The position numbers were made by a program, and so were the translations under genes. The notes beneath the pieces were generated by a model, which was not told the DNA's origin, ran no database searches, and was given only the letters and a program-made list of their open reading frames with translations. From Podospora bellae-mahoneyi (Eukaryota; Ascomycota; Sordariomycetes; Sordariales; Podosporaceae): a stretch of 64,000 bases of DNA. The stretch is taken from the NCBI RefSeq assembly GCF_035222275.1, contig NC_085882.1:813501-877500 (forward strand). The letters are read 5' to 3'. Shown one piece after another: positions 22,152 to 31,646 of the stretch. The first letter of the stretch is position 1. The number at the start of each line of letters is the position of its first letter.

Positions 22152-25049
22152 ATGGATATGGACATGGACGTGGACACGGACAGAGACCGGGAAGCCGCAA
22201 CGACGCCGCCTGGACCTGCGCCATCCACGCCCACCGGTGGTGCCCTCGCTGCTGGCGGTGGTGGTGGCGGCGGGCACGGGAAGCTCACCGAGCCCAGACG
22301 GCGCAACCGTCCGGCCCTCTCGTGCATCCAGTGCCGCACACGCAAGATTCGCTGCGATCGCAACGAGCCATGCGCCAGCTGCCTCAAGTCCAAAATAGTC
22401 AATTGCACGTATGAGGAGGCCCGGCGCCCAAAGCCCCGGCTCTGGAGGCTTTCCCCGGCACCAGCTGCGGCTCAGTCCGACAACTCCCCAACTGCCGAAC
22501 AACGGCTGGCCGCCGACTCCGGTTACACTTACAAAGAAGTGTCACTAGCCCCTGCGCCTGTTCCTGGACCTGTCGCTACCAGTGCCGCCACCGCCAACAC
22601 CACCACAGCCGTTGCCGCAGGTACCGCTACCACATCATCCAGTGCCTCTACCACCAGCACCAGCACCAGCACCAGCACCAGCACCAGCACCAGCACCAGC
22701 ACGACCACAGCAACAATCGCTGCCCTCAGCCCTCCCTCCCACCCAATATCATACCGAGACCCAGGACCAAGGAGCAGCTCAGCAACAACCACCACCTCCA
22801 CCACTACCATCCTAACAGCCCGGACGGCAGAGCCCGTGTCTGCCCCAACCCCGGCCATTCGGCACCTTGAACTGACCCCCAGCCACTCGGCATCAGGATT
22901 CGGAAACAGCACGGCTGCACTTGCCGAGAGGGTCCAACAACTTGAGCAACAACTCGCCGAGGCCCTCAGGAATCCAGATCGCCCTCACCACACTTCTCAA
23001 AATGCACACGTACCTCTGCATTGTCCGCAGGGTTCTGGTTCCAAGACCTGCTTAGCAAATGGGGATAAGTTTGTGAGTAGCTGTTCCGTTGTTTCTGTTC
23101 CTTAGGTTCCCCGGGGGTCCTGTCTTCACTCCAGGTTCGATGACGTGAACATTTGCTGGTTGGCTGACTGGTTGATCTAATGTTTTGCTGCAGTTCCCCC
23201 TGATCATCAATCTTGCCAAGAGGATTGAATCGGACAGAGACTCAGACATCTACTTTCTCTTAAAGAAGTGCAAAGATCTCTGTAGGGTGATTAAATCTCA
23301 AAAGGTCCCTCCTCATGTTGGCTTCCAGCTCGGCAGCGACGTTCCACATGAGAGCGTAGCCCGTCGGTTGGTGGAGGCGTATTTCCGAACCTTTGAAAGC
23401 GTCTACCGAATCCTGCACCAGCCAAGCTTCTGGCGAGAGTACAACCGCTTCTGGGAGAACCGCACGGCGGCAAGCCCGGCCTTCATTGCTCAGTTTCAGT
23501 TGTGTATGGCCATTGGCACGTGCTTCCAGGATGATGTGGCTGCTCTCCGACCGTCTGCTGCCCAGTGGATATACGAGGCCCAGGCCTGGCTCGCCTCGCC
23601 CTGTGAGAAGGCCAGGTTGAACATATCGGGCCTTCAGACCATGTGTCTGTTGCACATTGCCAGAGAGACATGCGGTGTCGAGTGTGACCTGACCTGGATC
23701 AGCGCCGGGCCTCTGTTGCGGACGGCAATGTACATGGGACTCCACCGTGACCCGGATAGCTTGCCTGCCATGTCGGTGTTTCGGGCAGAGATGAGGAGAC
23801 GGCTGTGGGCGACCGTGTTAGAAATGACGCTGCAGTCGAGCTTGGACTCTGGTGGTCCGCCCCTGATATCGGTGTCTGATTATGATACTCGGCCGCCAAG
23901 TAATTACGACGACGACCAGCTGTGCGAGGGCGATAAACCTCCTCCAAACCCCAGATCTCCGGGGACCTTTACACAAACTTCAGTCCAGCTCGCTCTCCTA
24001 CGGTCGTTTCCGACTAGACTGGCGATTGCGCAGTATGTTAACCACTTCAAAGCGCCAGCCACGTACGAGGAGACTCTGAAATGGAACACGGAACTCACCG
24101 CCGCCTGTCGAGCACTATCGGCCACACTCCAGCAGTCGTACGATCCTGCTGGCATCCTCCCGAGGCGTCTGTCTTTGTTTCAGCTTCGACTGGCCGAGCA
24201 TATGGTGCATCGTTTCTTTCTGGCTCTGAATCACCCATGGCTGTGGTCGGCGCAGCATAATCCAGCCTACTACTTTGCACGCAAGATGTGTGTAGAGACA
24301 TCGCTGAAACTGTATCGGGCCTTTGCTACCGGGTCACCGGCTGGGGACTCGGGGACCGCCCGGGAAACTGATGACTTTACGAGGTTGTCCACCTGCGGGT
24401 ATGGGGCATTCCGGTCAGTCCCCACGCTCGCTGTTCTGACCATTTGTTTGGAGCTGTTGTGGCAGGTGCAGGAGGACCGATCATTCCGCCAGAGTATGAA
24501 TCTCGACCATGTGCTTGAAAGGCCGGGTTCCGAGGCGGATTTGGGCACAACGGGTCCCCTTAGCATTGGGAGTGGCGCTGCCCCGCGCCAGGACCTGCTC
24601 GACGCTGTCAAGTACTCCATCGGGTGGACAGTGCGCCGTATCCGAATGGGAGAGACAAATATCAAGGGATATCTCATGTACTCTGCTCTCTGGAGTCAGG
24701 TCCAGGCTCTCCAGAATGGCGCTTCTGATGCTGAGGCGGAGGAGCAGGTGCTGGCTTCCATCGCAGATGAGCTGGGCCAGTGCTGGCACCTGCTGCAGGA
24801 GGCTGCTGGCGGAAAGCTACCTCTTTCCATGATCGGGGCTGCATTGAATGGTGGATACGGACCCGGGAGAAGCCCATTCGAAGACTCCAAGATGGATTAC
24901 AGCTACGGGTGGGATAGCGAAGGCTCGGTAAGTGGTGAATGCAAGACTGTCAAGGGGACTGTTGCTAACGTGGAGTTTTTCAGCTCTGTGATCAAGGCTT
25001 CGACTCCATCTTCAACTTTCATAACGCCGACTTTTTTATAGGGACGTGA
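22152..25049 (+). CDS. Zn2Cys6 fungal-specific transcription factor
   Basis: Exons 22152-23072, 23194-24927 and 24984-25049 give about 906 aa. The binuclear zinc cluster is at residues 58-85 with spacing C-x2-C-x6-C-x5-C-x2-C-x7-C (Cys 58, 61, 68, 74, 77, 85), inside a basic stretch. A Ser/Thr/Ala-rich linker follows, including a Thr-Ser dipeptide run. The middle has the fungal-specific regulatory domain: VEAYFRTFESVYRILHQPSF, then LLRTAMYMGLHRDPDS with MRRRLWATVLE. The last exon supplies LCDQGFDSIFNFHNADFF, an ending common in this class, and supports the third exon. It is a nuclear DNA-binding regulator; the target genes cannot be read from sequence. The start chosen is the first ATG before MDMDMDVDTD. 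No pathway genes sit beside it except two secreted-protein genes downstream. Confidence 0.9.
22655..22702 (+). repeat. CAGCAC hexanucleotide repeat inside the regulator
   Basis: Eight exact 6-bp units in the coding frame produce alternating Ser-Thr residues between the zinc cluster and the regulatory domain. Such a tract can change length in frame. Confidence 0.9.
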
Positions 25050-25538
25050 TGAGACCGGCCAGATGGAAGCGCCTTTTTATCTGTCCATGCCATGCATCAC
25101 GACGCCTCTGAAGAGCCACGAGGACGCCACCATGTGGTGATGGATCCATGCCAGCAGTCCTTTTCCACTAGAGCCCCGGTAAGGTTTCCAATCATCCAGC
25201 TTTGGCGTGTGCAATTACTGATACATTCCGTTAGAACACATTCGGTGGGCAGTCGACCAGCTGTAAAAGTGCCACTGAAGTCCGGTTCGGGCTTTTACCC
25301 CTCACGCCACGACAGAAAAGCTCGTGTCCACCTCCCCTAGCGGTGGATAGGATGGGAGGCGTCAACGACAGTCGTGGCGTCTTGAGGATGTCGATTTCCG
25401 GACAAGAGTCACTCTATATACGGGTAAATACGGGGTTCACTAGGTGGTGTCCACCACGATACCGCAACCTGCGATGCGTGTCGCCATCCCCCGACCTCTT
25501 CTCTGTCCAGGCACGGCCTTGTCGCTCATGAAACGTCC
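25050..25538. promoter_or_regulatory. Intergenic with TATA-like box upstream of secreted protein
   Basis: 489 bp between the regulator stop and the next start. A TATATA at 25415-25420, in CACTCTATATACGGG, lies about 120 bp upstream of the ATG at 25539, a plausible core promoter. Nothing else was recognised. Confidence 0.5.
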
Positions 25539-26939
25539 ATGATCACGGCCATATTCGCGGTGGCCGCGACTGTGGCGGCTACCTCTGTCGCTGCCAGCAG
25601 TTTGTTGTCGACACCGACATCTTTCCCACTAACCACGGGCCCCGACGTTCAGGAACTCGCTGCATGGACCGCGAATCCGATTAGGACCGTCGTGACGGTC
25701 AACTCCAATCCAATCGATGTGCTGGCAGCGGCAGAGGAAGATGTCCCAAAGGTCCTGGAGAAGCTTCGGGAGCTGTGTGCTGGGCCCTATGCACACAAGT
25801 ATCCTGAGATTTACGACTACCTCGGTGGTGAAGAGCTGTGGTGGCCAACCGCAGTGCCATCTACCAGCCCGAGCATACTGAGTTACATATCAACACCCCA
25901 AAGCTCCTCCATTGCAGCGAAGCCAACCTTGTCGGGGCCAACGACCACGTCCTCGCTGCCAACAACCACCTCTTCACCGCCAATCCCAACCTCCTCACTT
26001 GCATTGCCAACCAGCAGCCTCGATTCATCAACTGCAACGGTTAATTCCAGCACCTCGCCTGCAGATTCAGAACTCTCAGTCGTGGCGGCGACGAGGTTAA
26101 TCGCACCTGTGGTACCAACTTCGGTCTCGGTTGCTGCCTCCACCATCACATCATCGCCCTCTACGCTAGAGCTTACTGTCACTCGGTCCATTTACAGATT
26201 CCACCTCACAGCACCTCCTGCAGAGATGGTGGAATGCCCTTACTCCTCATCAGCCGAGGGCGAGAACGGTGAGACCAAAGCGCTCTGCTCGGTCACCACT
26301 ATCCACCACCTCCTCCCCATATCTACGCTCATCACCGTTACAGGACCTGTCCTGTCCTTTCCCCGCAACGGCGCGCCGGTGACCACGATGGAGAAGCCCA
26401 CCCGAACGACAACCTTGTTGCGAACACGGATCAGATTCACCAGAATCAAGACCATTGACACTGAGCTACTGAACGATGACGAGGACGATGCACCACTACC
26501 ACCGGCATCGGTTCAGTTTGTCTCATCTTGTTCACCTACCCTAGAAGTCGATACCGCTCCAACAACACCAACAGCCGGATTTGAACCCGAGCTGCCCACC
26601 GCTGTTCTCCCATCAGCAACGAACCGCCCAGGATGGGCCGGCTACAGGCCGTTTCCATCCATATCGTGGTTCCGCTCTGCGGATCCGCCGGGGGGCTGCA
26701 CGCAGACAGAGACGATCTTTAGCAAGATGACAGGCTTTCAGACGGCGACCGTGTTTGCTGCGACGGCGAGGGCTACGAGGGTTGTTGCGTGTGAGTGTCC
26801 CAACATCAAGGTTGTGCTTGTGGGCGGGCCGGGGGTTGTGATTGAGGCGAGGACGACCGTTACGGTTGGTGAGGTGAGGACTGAGACGGGGTTGGAGTGT
26901 TATACGGGGGTTAACGGGGGGGGTCTGAGAGGTAGATAG
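25539..26939 (+). CDS. Secreted Ser/Thr-rich protein with C-terminal four-cysteine module
   Basis: A single exon encodes 466 aa; no family is recognised. The N-terminus has a hydrophobic Ala-rich stretch ending around VAASS, a signal peptide. A short more ordered region follows (VPKVLEKLRELCAGPYAHKY, with IYDYLGG and ELWW), then about 130 residues of Ser/Thr/Pro, likely O-glycosylated, and a C-terminal region rich in Thr/Val. At the end, Cys387, Cys418, Cys420 and Cys454 form a C-x30-C-x1-C-x33-C pattern that matches the protein at 29702 residue for residue in spacing. No GPI signal or membrane helix is evident at the C-terminus. It is probably a cell-wall or extracellular protein. Confidence 0.75.
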   Translation: MITAIFAVAATVAATSVAASSLLSTPTSFPLTTGPDVQELAAWTANPIRTVVTVNSNPIDVLAAAEEDVPKVLEKLRELCAGPYAHKYPEIYDYLGGEELWWPTAVPSTSPSILSYISTPQSSSIAAKPTLSGPTTTSSLPTTTSSPPIPTSSLALPTSSLDSSTATVNSSTSPADSELSVVAATRLIAPVVPTSVSVAASTITSSPSTLELTVTRSIYRFHLTAPPAEMVECPYSSSAEGENGETKALCSVTTIHHLLPISTLITVTGPVLSFPRNGAPVTTMEKPTRTTTLLRTRIRFTRIKTIDTELLNDDEDDAPLPPASVQFVSSCSPTLEVDTAPTTPTAGFEPELPTAVLPSATNRPGWAGYRPFPSISWFRSADPPGGCTQTETIFSKMTGFQTATVFAATARATRVVACECPNIKVVLVGGPGVVIEARTTVTVGEVRTETGLECYTGVNGGGLRGR

Positions 26940-29701
26940 ATTAAAGGGGAGAGGGGGTGGGGTCCAAATGGGATGGGTTTGCACGAGATCTTTTAGTGGA
27001 AATGTCAATTCGAGATTAAGATGTTGTTGGGGAAGTGTCATGGTCTCTCATGCCTAGGGTTAGGGCTCTACCAGTCTGGTTGAACCAGTGTTCCTTTGAG
27101 CCGGGCAGGGTCGGTGCCATGGTCTTGGTCTTCTTCCTGTATCTAGCCAGCTCTTTTCCCTCTCTTATCTTCCTCACGCAACCTTGTTGTATCCACCTCA
27201 GTTCCTAGCAGGAAGATTGTGCTGATCAAATTTTATATGTCTGTGATGTGCGAGTGGAGTCTTGTAGATAACAGGGTTAGGTCACGGTTGAGACGACGGT
27301 GAAGGTGATGATGATACGGTGATAGTTGCAGTGGTGATGGATGGTAAGGCGGAGGAAAGGATCTGGGCTAGTGTAGTATAGGGACGTGTTACTGTGTGAT
27401 GTAAGGGCTTGTTGGCGGGGGGTTGTCTAGTGACCCGAGAAGAGTAGAAACATGGTGTGAGTTGTAGAAACATGGTTTGAGATGTGGGTTAACCTTGTTT
27501 AACGCCATGGGTGAGGGTCTGACGGGGTGTATCCCGTAGTCTGACTGAAAGTTTACTCGTGATCATGTTCCATGGACTACCACTCAATGTGTAAGTGGTG
27601 TTCCCCCTTTTCGGGATCCTTTGATCCCGGTTTGTGGTGGTGGAGATCTACATGTAAGCCAGCAGCCCGCACCGGAAAGACGGGCTGTCGAATGCATGCC
27701 ACGGCGATGTGCAATGCGGTGCAATGCAGAAAGAACAGGGGGAAGCAGGCGGCATGGCATATTCCGCGTGCCGCGGCCGCCATGCAATTGAAGCGTGCTT
27801 GATTTTCTGGGAAAACGTCACTCACTGCCATGGAACTGTATATCCAGTGGGGTGGTGGGAGCAACGTTGGTCAAGGCCCGTTGACTAGAGAGGAAGGTGA
27901 TGGCAGGACTTCAGTTTCATGTAGGTCTGGTCAGAAGGAGAAATCGGATGGCGGTTGAACCAGGAAGGTTGTGGATAGTTTTGACCGGCGACCGGACTTG
28001 GGGGTTTGCTGGATATGGAGAATGTTCGGTGGTTGATAGGTCACTTCCTGGCTCAAGTAGTGGTAATGGAAGTGCCTACCTGGGTACCTATTCAAAGTGT
28101 ATCTCCGGTCTGACTAAAGGCCTGGATTTTCCCTAGATACTCCGTCTGTTCGGCTCTCTCTGAGAATGGCGGAATGTTCAAGTTGAATATTTGCTAGTAG
28201 TGGACACCCCAGAAGAAGAAGCAGAATCCTTGCCCGTCTATTTTTGGCTTCTTGCTGGGGTGCTGTCCCCGCAATCGACTCCCGTCTTGGCAGACAGTGC
28301 AACCTCGTCCACCTCGGGAGGTTTTCCGCTCCTTTTCTACCCTCCTTCGTCGCTTCTCGTCCGAACAAGACTTGCATCTTTTGGACACCGAAGAACGGCG
28401 ATGGTGTCAATATGGTCGGTACTCCAGTCCTGAGTCATGTCTGGGCAGCGGATGGTGCCGGGCTGCTCTTACCTGACAGAGAGTATCCATGGAGCAGTTC
28501 GCGCTCCGCCCTTCTCCGCTTCCAAACCCCGAGACCCTGACAGGCTCTATTTTCGATGCCAAATATCTGGCCTCTCATATCTCTCATATTTGCTGCTTTT
28601 CAGCCAATTGTCCCAGTGCGACGTCGAGCTCAGAAAAGAACAGTCAGTTCTATTCCCGTTCTCTGGGTGCTGGTGGCAATATGAGCCATGATTATGGGCG
28701 TGGGCAACCAGCTAAGTGCCACTATCTCGTTTATTAACCGTGGGTAGAATGGGGCACCCGGACGGAATTCGTACATTTTCTCATTTACCCGCCCAATGAC
28801 CGGACAGAACACCAATTCAGTGTTAGTCTGGCTCTTGGTTTGCCCAGCCTTGCTTACTTTGCTTCCATAGCCCTTTTCTCTTCATGTGGCCACCCGCTGG
28901 GGGAAGCCAAGGAGAGGTGCTCTCCGCTATCCGGGAACAACGGGCCAGCGCAACCCTCTCTCTGAGGTACCGAATCCTAATGGGTGCTAGGCCTGCCCAC
29001 CATCTTCACGGCGAGGATACACCGAGCGAAAAAGAAAAAGAAAAAAAGATAGCATGGCGGGCAATATAGCGGACTCGTGGTCTCGGCTCCGAGTACAACC
29101 CCCCTGCTTTTGTTTCCAAAAATTGACGGCGTGTCGTTCTTGCTCATCTACTCATATTGCCTTCTTCAGGCCACTTTTCTTTGGAGCCCACCCTCGGCCA
29201 GACGCGGATAGTACTTTTCTCATCCCTTTTCAGCTGGGAGCTTCCAACTTGACCGTGACCGTGAGTGAGGTGGGCTCTTTCCCATTCCTCCGCGCCCGTG
29301 ATGCCACTGCCCGGGGTTCTTCATCAGAAAAACCCAAGCCCCACAAGCCGATGGGGAGAAGGAACGACGTCACGTCGCGGCGCAATATTGCGGTCAAACT
29401 GAGATGCACTGCATAGGCGATTGCAACACTCCCGGGGACCGGTTTTTGCAAAAGGTCCAGACTTCCACGCTGACATCCGCCGCCTCCCTGCCCTGCCATT
29501 TCGTTCCTGGACTACACTAACTTAACAGTCTGCTGACCCGGGAGCACATGTCCGCGCCACGTTTGGGCCGGTCCATCAGAGTCATATAAAGCTCTGGGCA
29601 ACCTTATTGACTTCTCGATCCCCGTGGCCTGGACCGGAAGCGGCTCATTTGCATATTCGGCTTCGGGGACAAGTCAACATCACAGCTGCCGTGACGGAAC
29701 C
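26940..29701. other. Long gene-free stretch between two related secreted-protein genes
   Basis: About 2.8 kb with no convincing gene, transposon ends or repeats. A TATATAA-like element, CATATAAAG at 29583-29591, lies about 115 bp before the next ATG. The open frames of 60-120 codons on both strands have no recognisable content. Confidence 0.5.
29584..29590 (+). promoter_or_regulatory. TATA-like box of the gene at 29702
   Basis: ATATAAA in AGTCATATAAAGCTC is followed by an AC-rich leader and the ATG about 115 bp later. Position and sequence fit a fungal TATA promoter; it is not tested. Confidence 0.5.
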
Positions 29702-30637
29702 ATGGCCGCCTTTCCCAGACTTCTTCTTGGTCTTCTGTCGTTTGTCCTTTTCGCATTTGTTCTTGGTTCTCCTATTTCCTCCCCAGACTCACCGAGAGAC
29801 GGACAAGTCGAAGCCCGCGAAGCAGGTGCTCTTGCTGGCGACAACGAGCTGGTCCTGGCTCCTCTGCCTACCTGGACAACACCACCCGTCAGACCGACCA
29901 GGCCCGTACTGACGCCCATACCCTTGGAGTCGACACCGGCGCCAGTACCAACAAGACGAGCCATCGATATCGAACCGCCCATCAAAGCCAACCCGCAGAA
30001 GGGATGCACAACCACCTCGTATGAGTCCTGGGTCTATCCTTGCTCCTGGTCTGGGACGCAGACGATCTATCCAACCACCACGACTCTCTATAAGGAAGTG
30101 AATTGCAATGGTTGCGAGAATATCATCATCTGGAAGGACTATTCCTCGTGCCCAAACATGGTGATCAACAAGACCGAGAGGGTCAACACGGCCAGCACGT
30201 ACTGGAGCACCATCTGCAAGCCAACCGCCCTTTTTGCGAAGCGAACGGCCGTCGATGATATCCCCGCTGTTCAGACTCCAAACATCCACAACATTGGCGG
30301 TAGTCAGGACCAGGTCCCTATTCCGGCTGCTGCTCAGATCACGCCCTTCCCCAAGCCGGTGGTAGAGCTTCGAGGCCCGAGTGATGGACATGGGGAGGGT
30401 GGACATTTCCAGCCTGACGTTTGCCAAACGACCTTGGTTCTTCAGCCTCCGCAGTCAGCAGGGAAGACCTCGACCAAGTACTCCAGGTATACCACCACAA
30501 CGTTATCGGTGAACTGTAGTGGGTGTACCAGCTTGGTGGTTTCGACGGCGCTGGCGGGGTACGGTCCACCAGGAGTGTTTACAACCACGACGACACTGCC
30601 CGTCGGGGCGGTGACGGCTTATGCTTGTCGAACATGA
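29702..30637 (+). CDS. Secreted protein with two tandem four-cysteine modules
   Basis: A single exon encodes 311 aa. The start chosen is the ATG before AAFPRLLLGLLSFVLFAF, a clear signal peptide that ends near VLGSP; a longer open frame upstream has no ATG. A Pro/Thr-rich spacer follows, then module A (Cys102, 135, 138, 172, plus extra Cys114 and Cys150) and module B (Cys241, 272, 275, 309). Spacings are C-x32-C-x2-C-x33-C and C-x30-C-x2-C-x33-C. Each module carries Thr-rich strands before the CxxC and a Gly/Pro or Asn/Pro turn after it. The basic site KRT between the modules could be a processing site. No enzyme motif is present. The function is unknown; a wall or matrix protein is the simplest inference. 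Confidence 0.75.
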   Translation: MAAFPRLLLGLLSFVLFAFVLGSPISSPDSPRDGQVEAREAGALAGDNELVLAPLPTWTTPPVRPTRPVLTPIPLESTPAPVPTRRAIDIEPPIKANPQKGCTTTSYESWVYPCSWSGTQTIYPTTTTLYKEVNCNGCENIIIWKDYSSCPNMVINKTERVNTASTYWSTICKPTALFAKRTAVDDIPAVQTPNIHNIGGSQDQVPIPAAAQITPFPKPVVELRGPSDGHGEGGHFQPDVCQTTLVLQPPQSAGKTSTKYSRYTTTTLSVNCSGCTSLVVSTALAGYGPPGVFTTTTTLPVGAVTAYACRT

Positions 30638-31646
30638 CGATGACAACATGGGGAAGTTGGTTGCAAAAAAAAAAGAAAAGAAACAAAAGGGTCTTTCGGG
30701 AAAGGGTTTTCTTTTTGTCAACTACACATCATCGCGGGCAACAGCTGGAATAACGGGATATGTTCAAGATACCCACCCCATGCGAGGTTTGGTTTTTTCT
30801 GGGCGGTCGTTTGCATCTTGAGGGAGACGGTAGCTCCGAGAAACAGAGGATTTAGGGCTGGACTTGTTTCGTTTGGTTTGGTGGATTCGTGCAGGTAGCT
30901 ATGCGAAGAAATCAAGATCAACCCAGATCAACCCAGAGTGCCAAGAAAGGGTGTGTTTTTAGCCGTGTCGTTTGGTGACATCTCAGATTCTGTGCTTTCT
31001 TCTGCAGCATTTGTGGGCGTGTGTGTGGTGGAGTCAGACCACAGACCCTTTTCACTAGCCGGGGAAGAGCAACAATTGAGTCTGTTTGCCTTGCTTTGCC
31101 TAGTCAGAACGAGCTAGTTGACTTTCTCAACCAAACACAGATTCCTGCTATCGAACGTGAACATCTCGCAAGAACGACACGTTGTCGGGCTTTTCCTGCA
31201 AGGAGCACCCTATCAGCGGCGCCAGATTCCCATCTCCGCTTTCCAAGTTGGAGGTTTGGAGGATTGTTAGTGCGCTACTACCCGCAGGTGAGTACAATCC
31301 CCAAAATGCATCCTGAGCGTCTGCGAGATACCCGAACTGATGTACCCAGTCTCTCAACAGGCCAGCTAACTGCTGACTTTACCAGGAAAACCCCCCTCTG
31401 CATTCATCAAGCAGACCACTTCAGGTACATCGTATATTAGAGGCTTTAAGTCTTGGTGGTGTGGAGGCCCAAGTCCCGTGCTAACAATAATTGGAGACAT
31501 CATCTCCACCTTCTTGGGGGGGGTCCCTTCCAAACTTAATTTAGGCCCACTTGGTGTCTGTCCGACACACAACTTTATCTTGACCTTACCTCGTCTTTTT
31601 CCCCTTGGACACACGCCTGGAGATAAGATACGCCCTACTCCATGCG
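30638..31646. other. Intergenic before the coiled-coil gene
   Basis: 1 kb, with an A-rich run near 30665-30690 just after the preceding stop that may serve 3' processing. No gene supported. The frame of the next gene is open back to 31605, but its first ATG in frame is at 31647. Confidence 0.5.

Noticed and set aside
27058-27068. Telomere-like AGGGTTAGGG
   Set aside because: Less than two units with no array around it; expected by chance.
26940-29701. A decayed transposon in the gap
   Set aside because: No terminal repeats, target duplications or transposase/reverse-transcriptase fragments could be seen.
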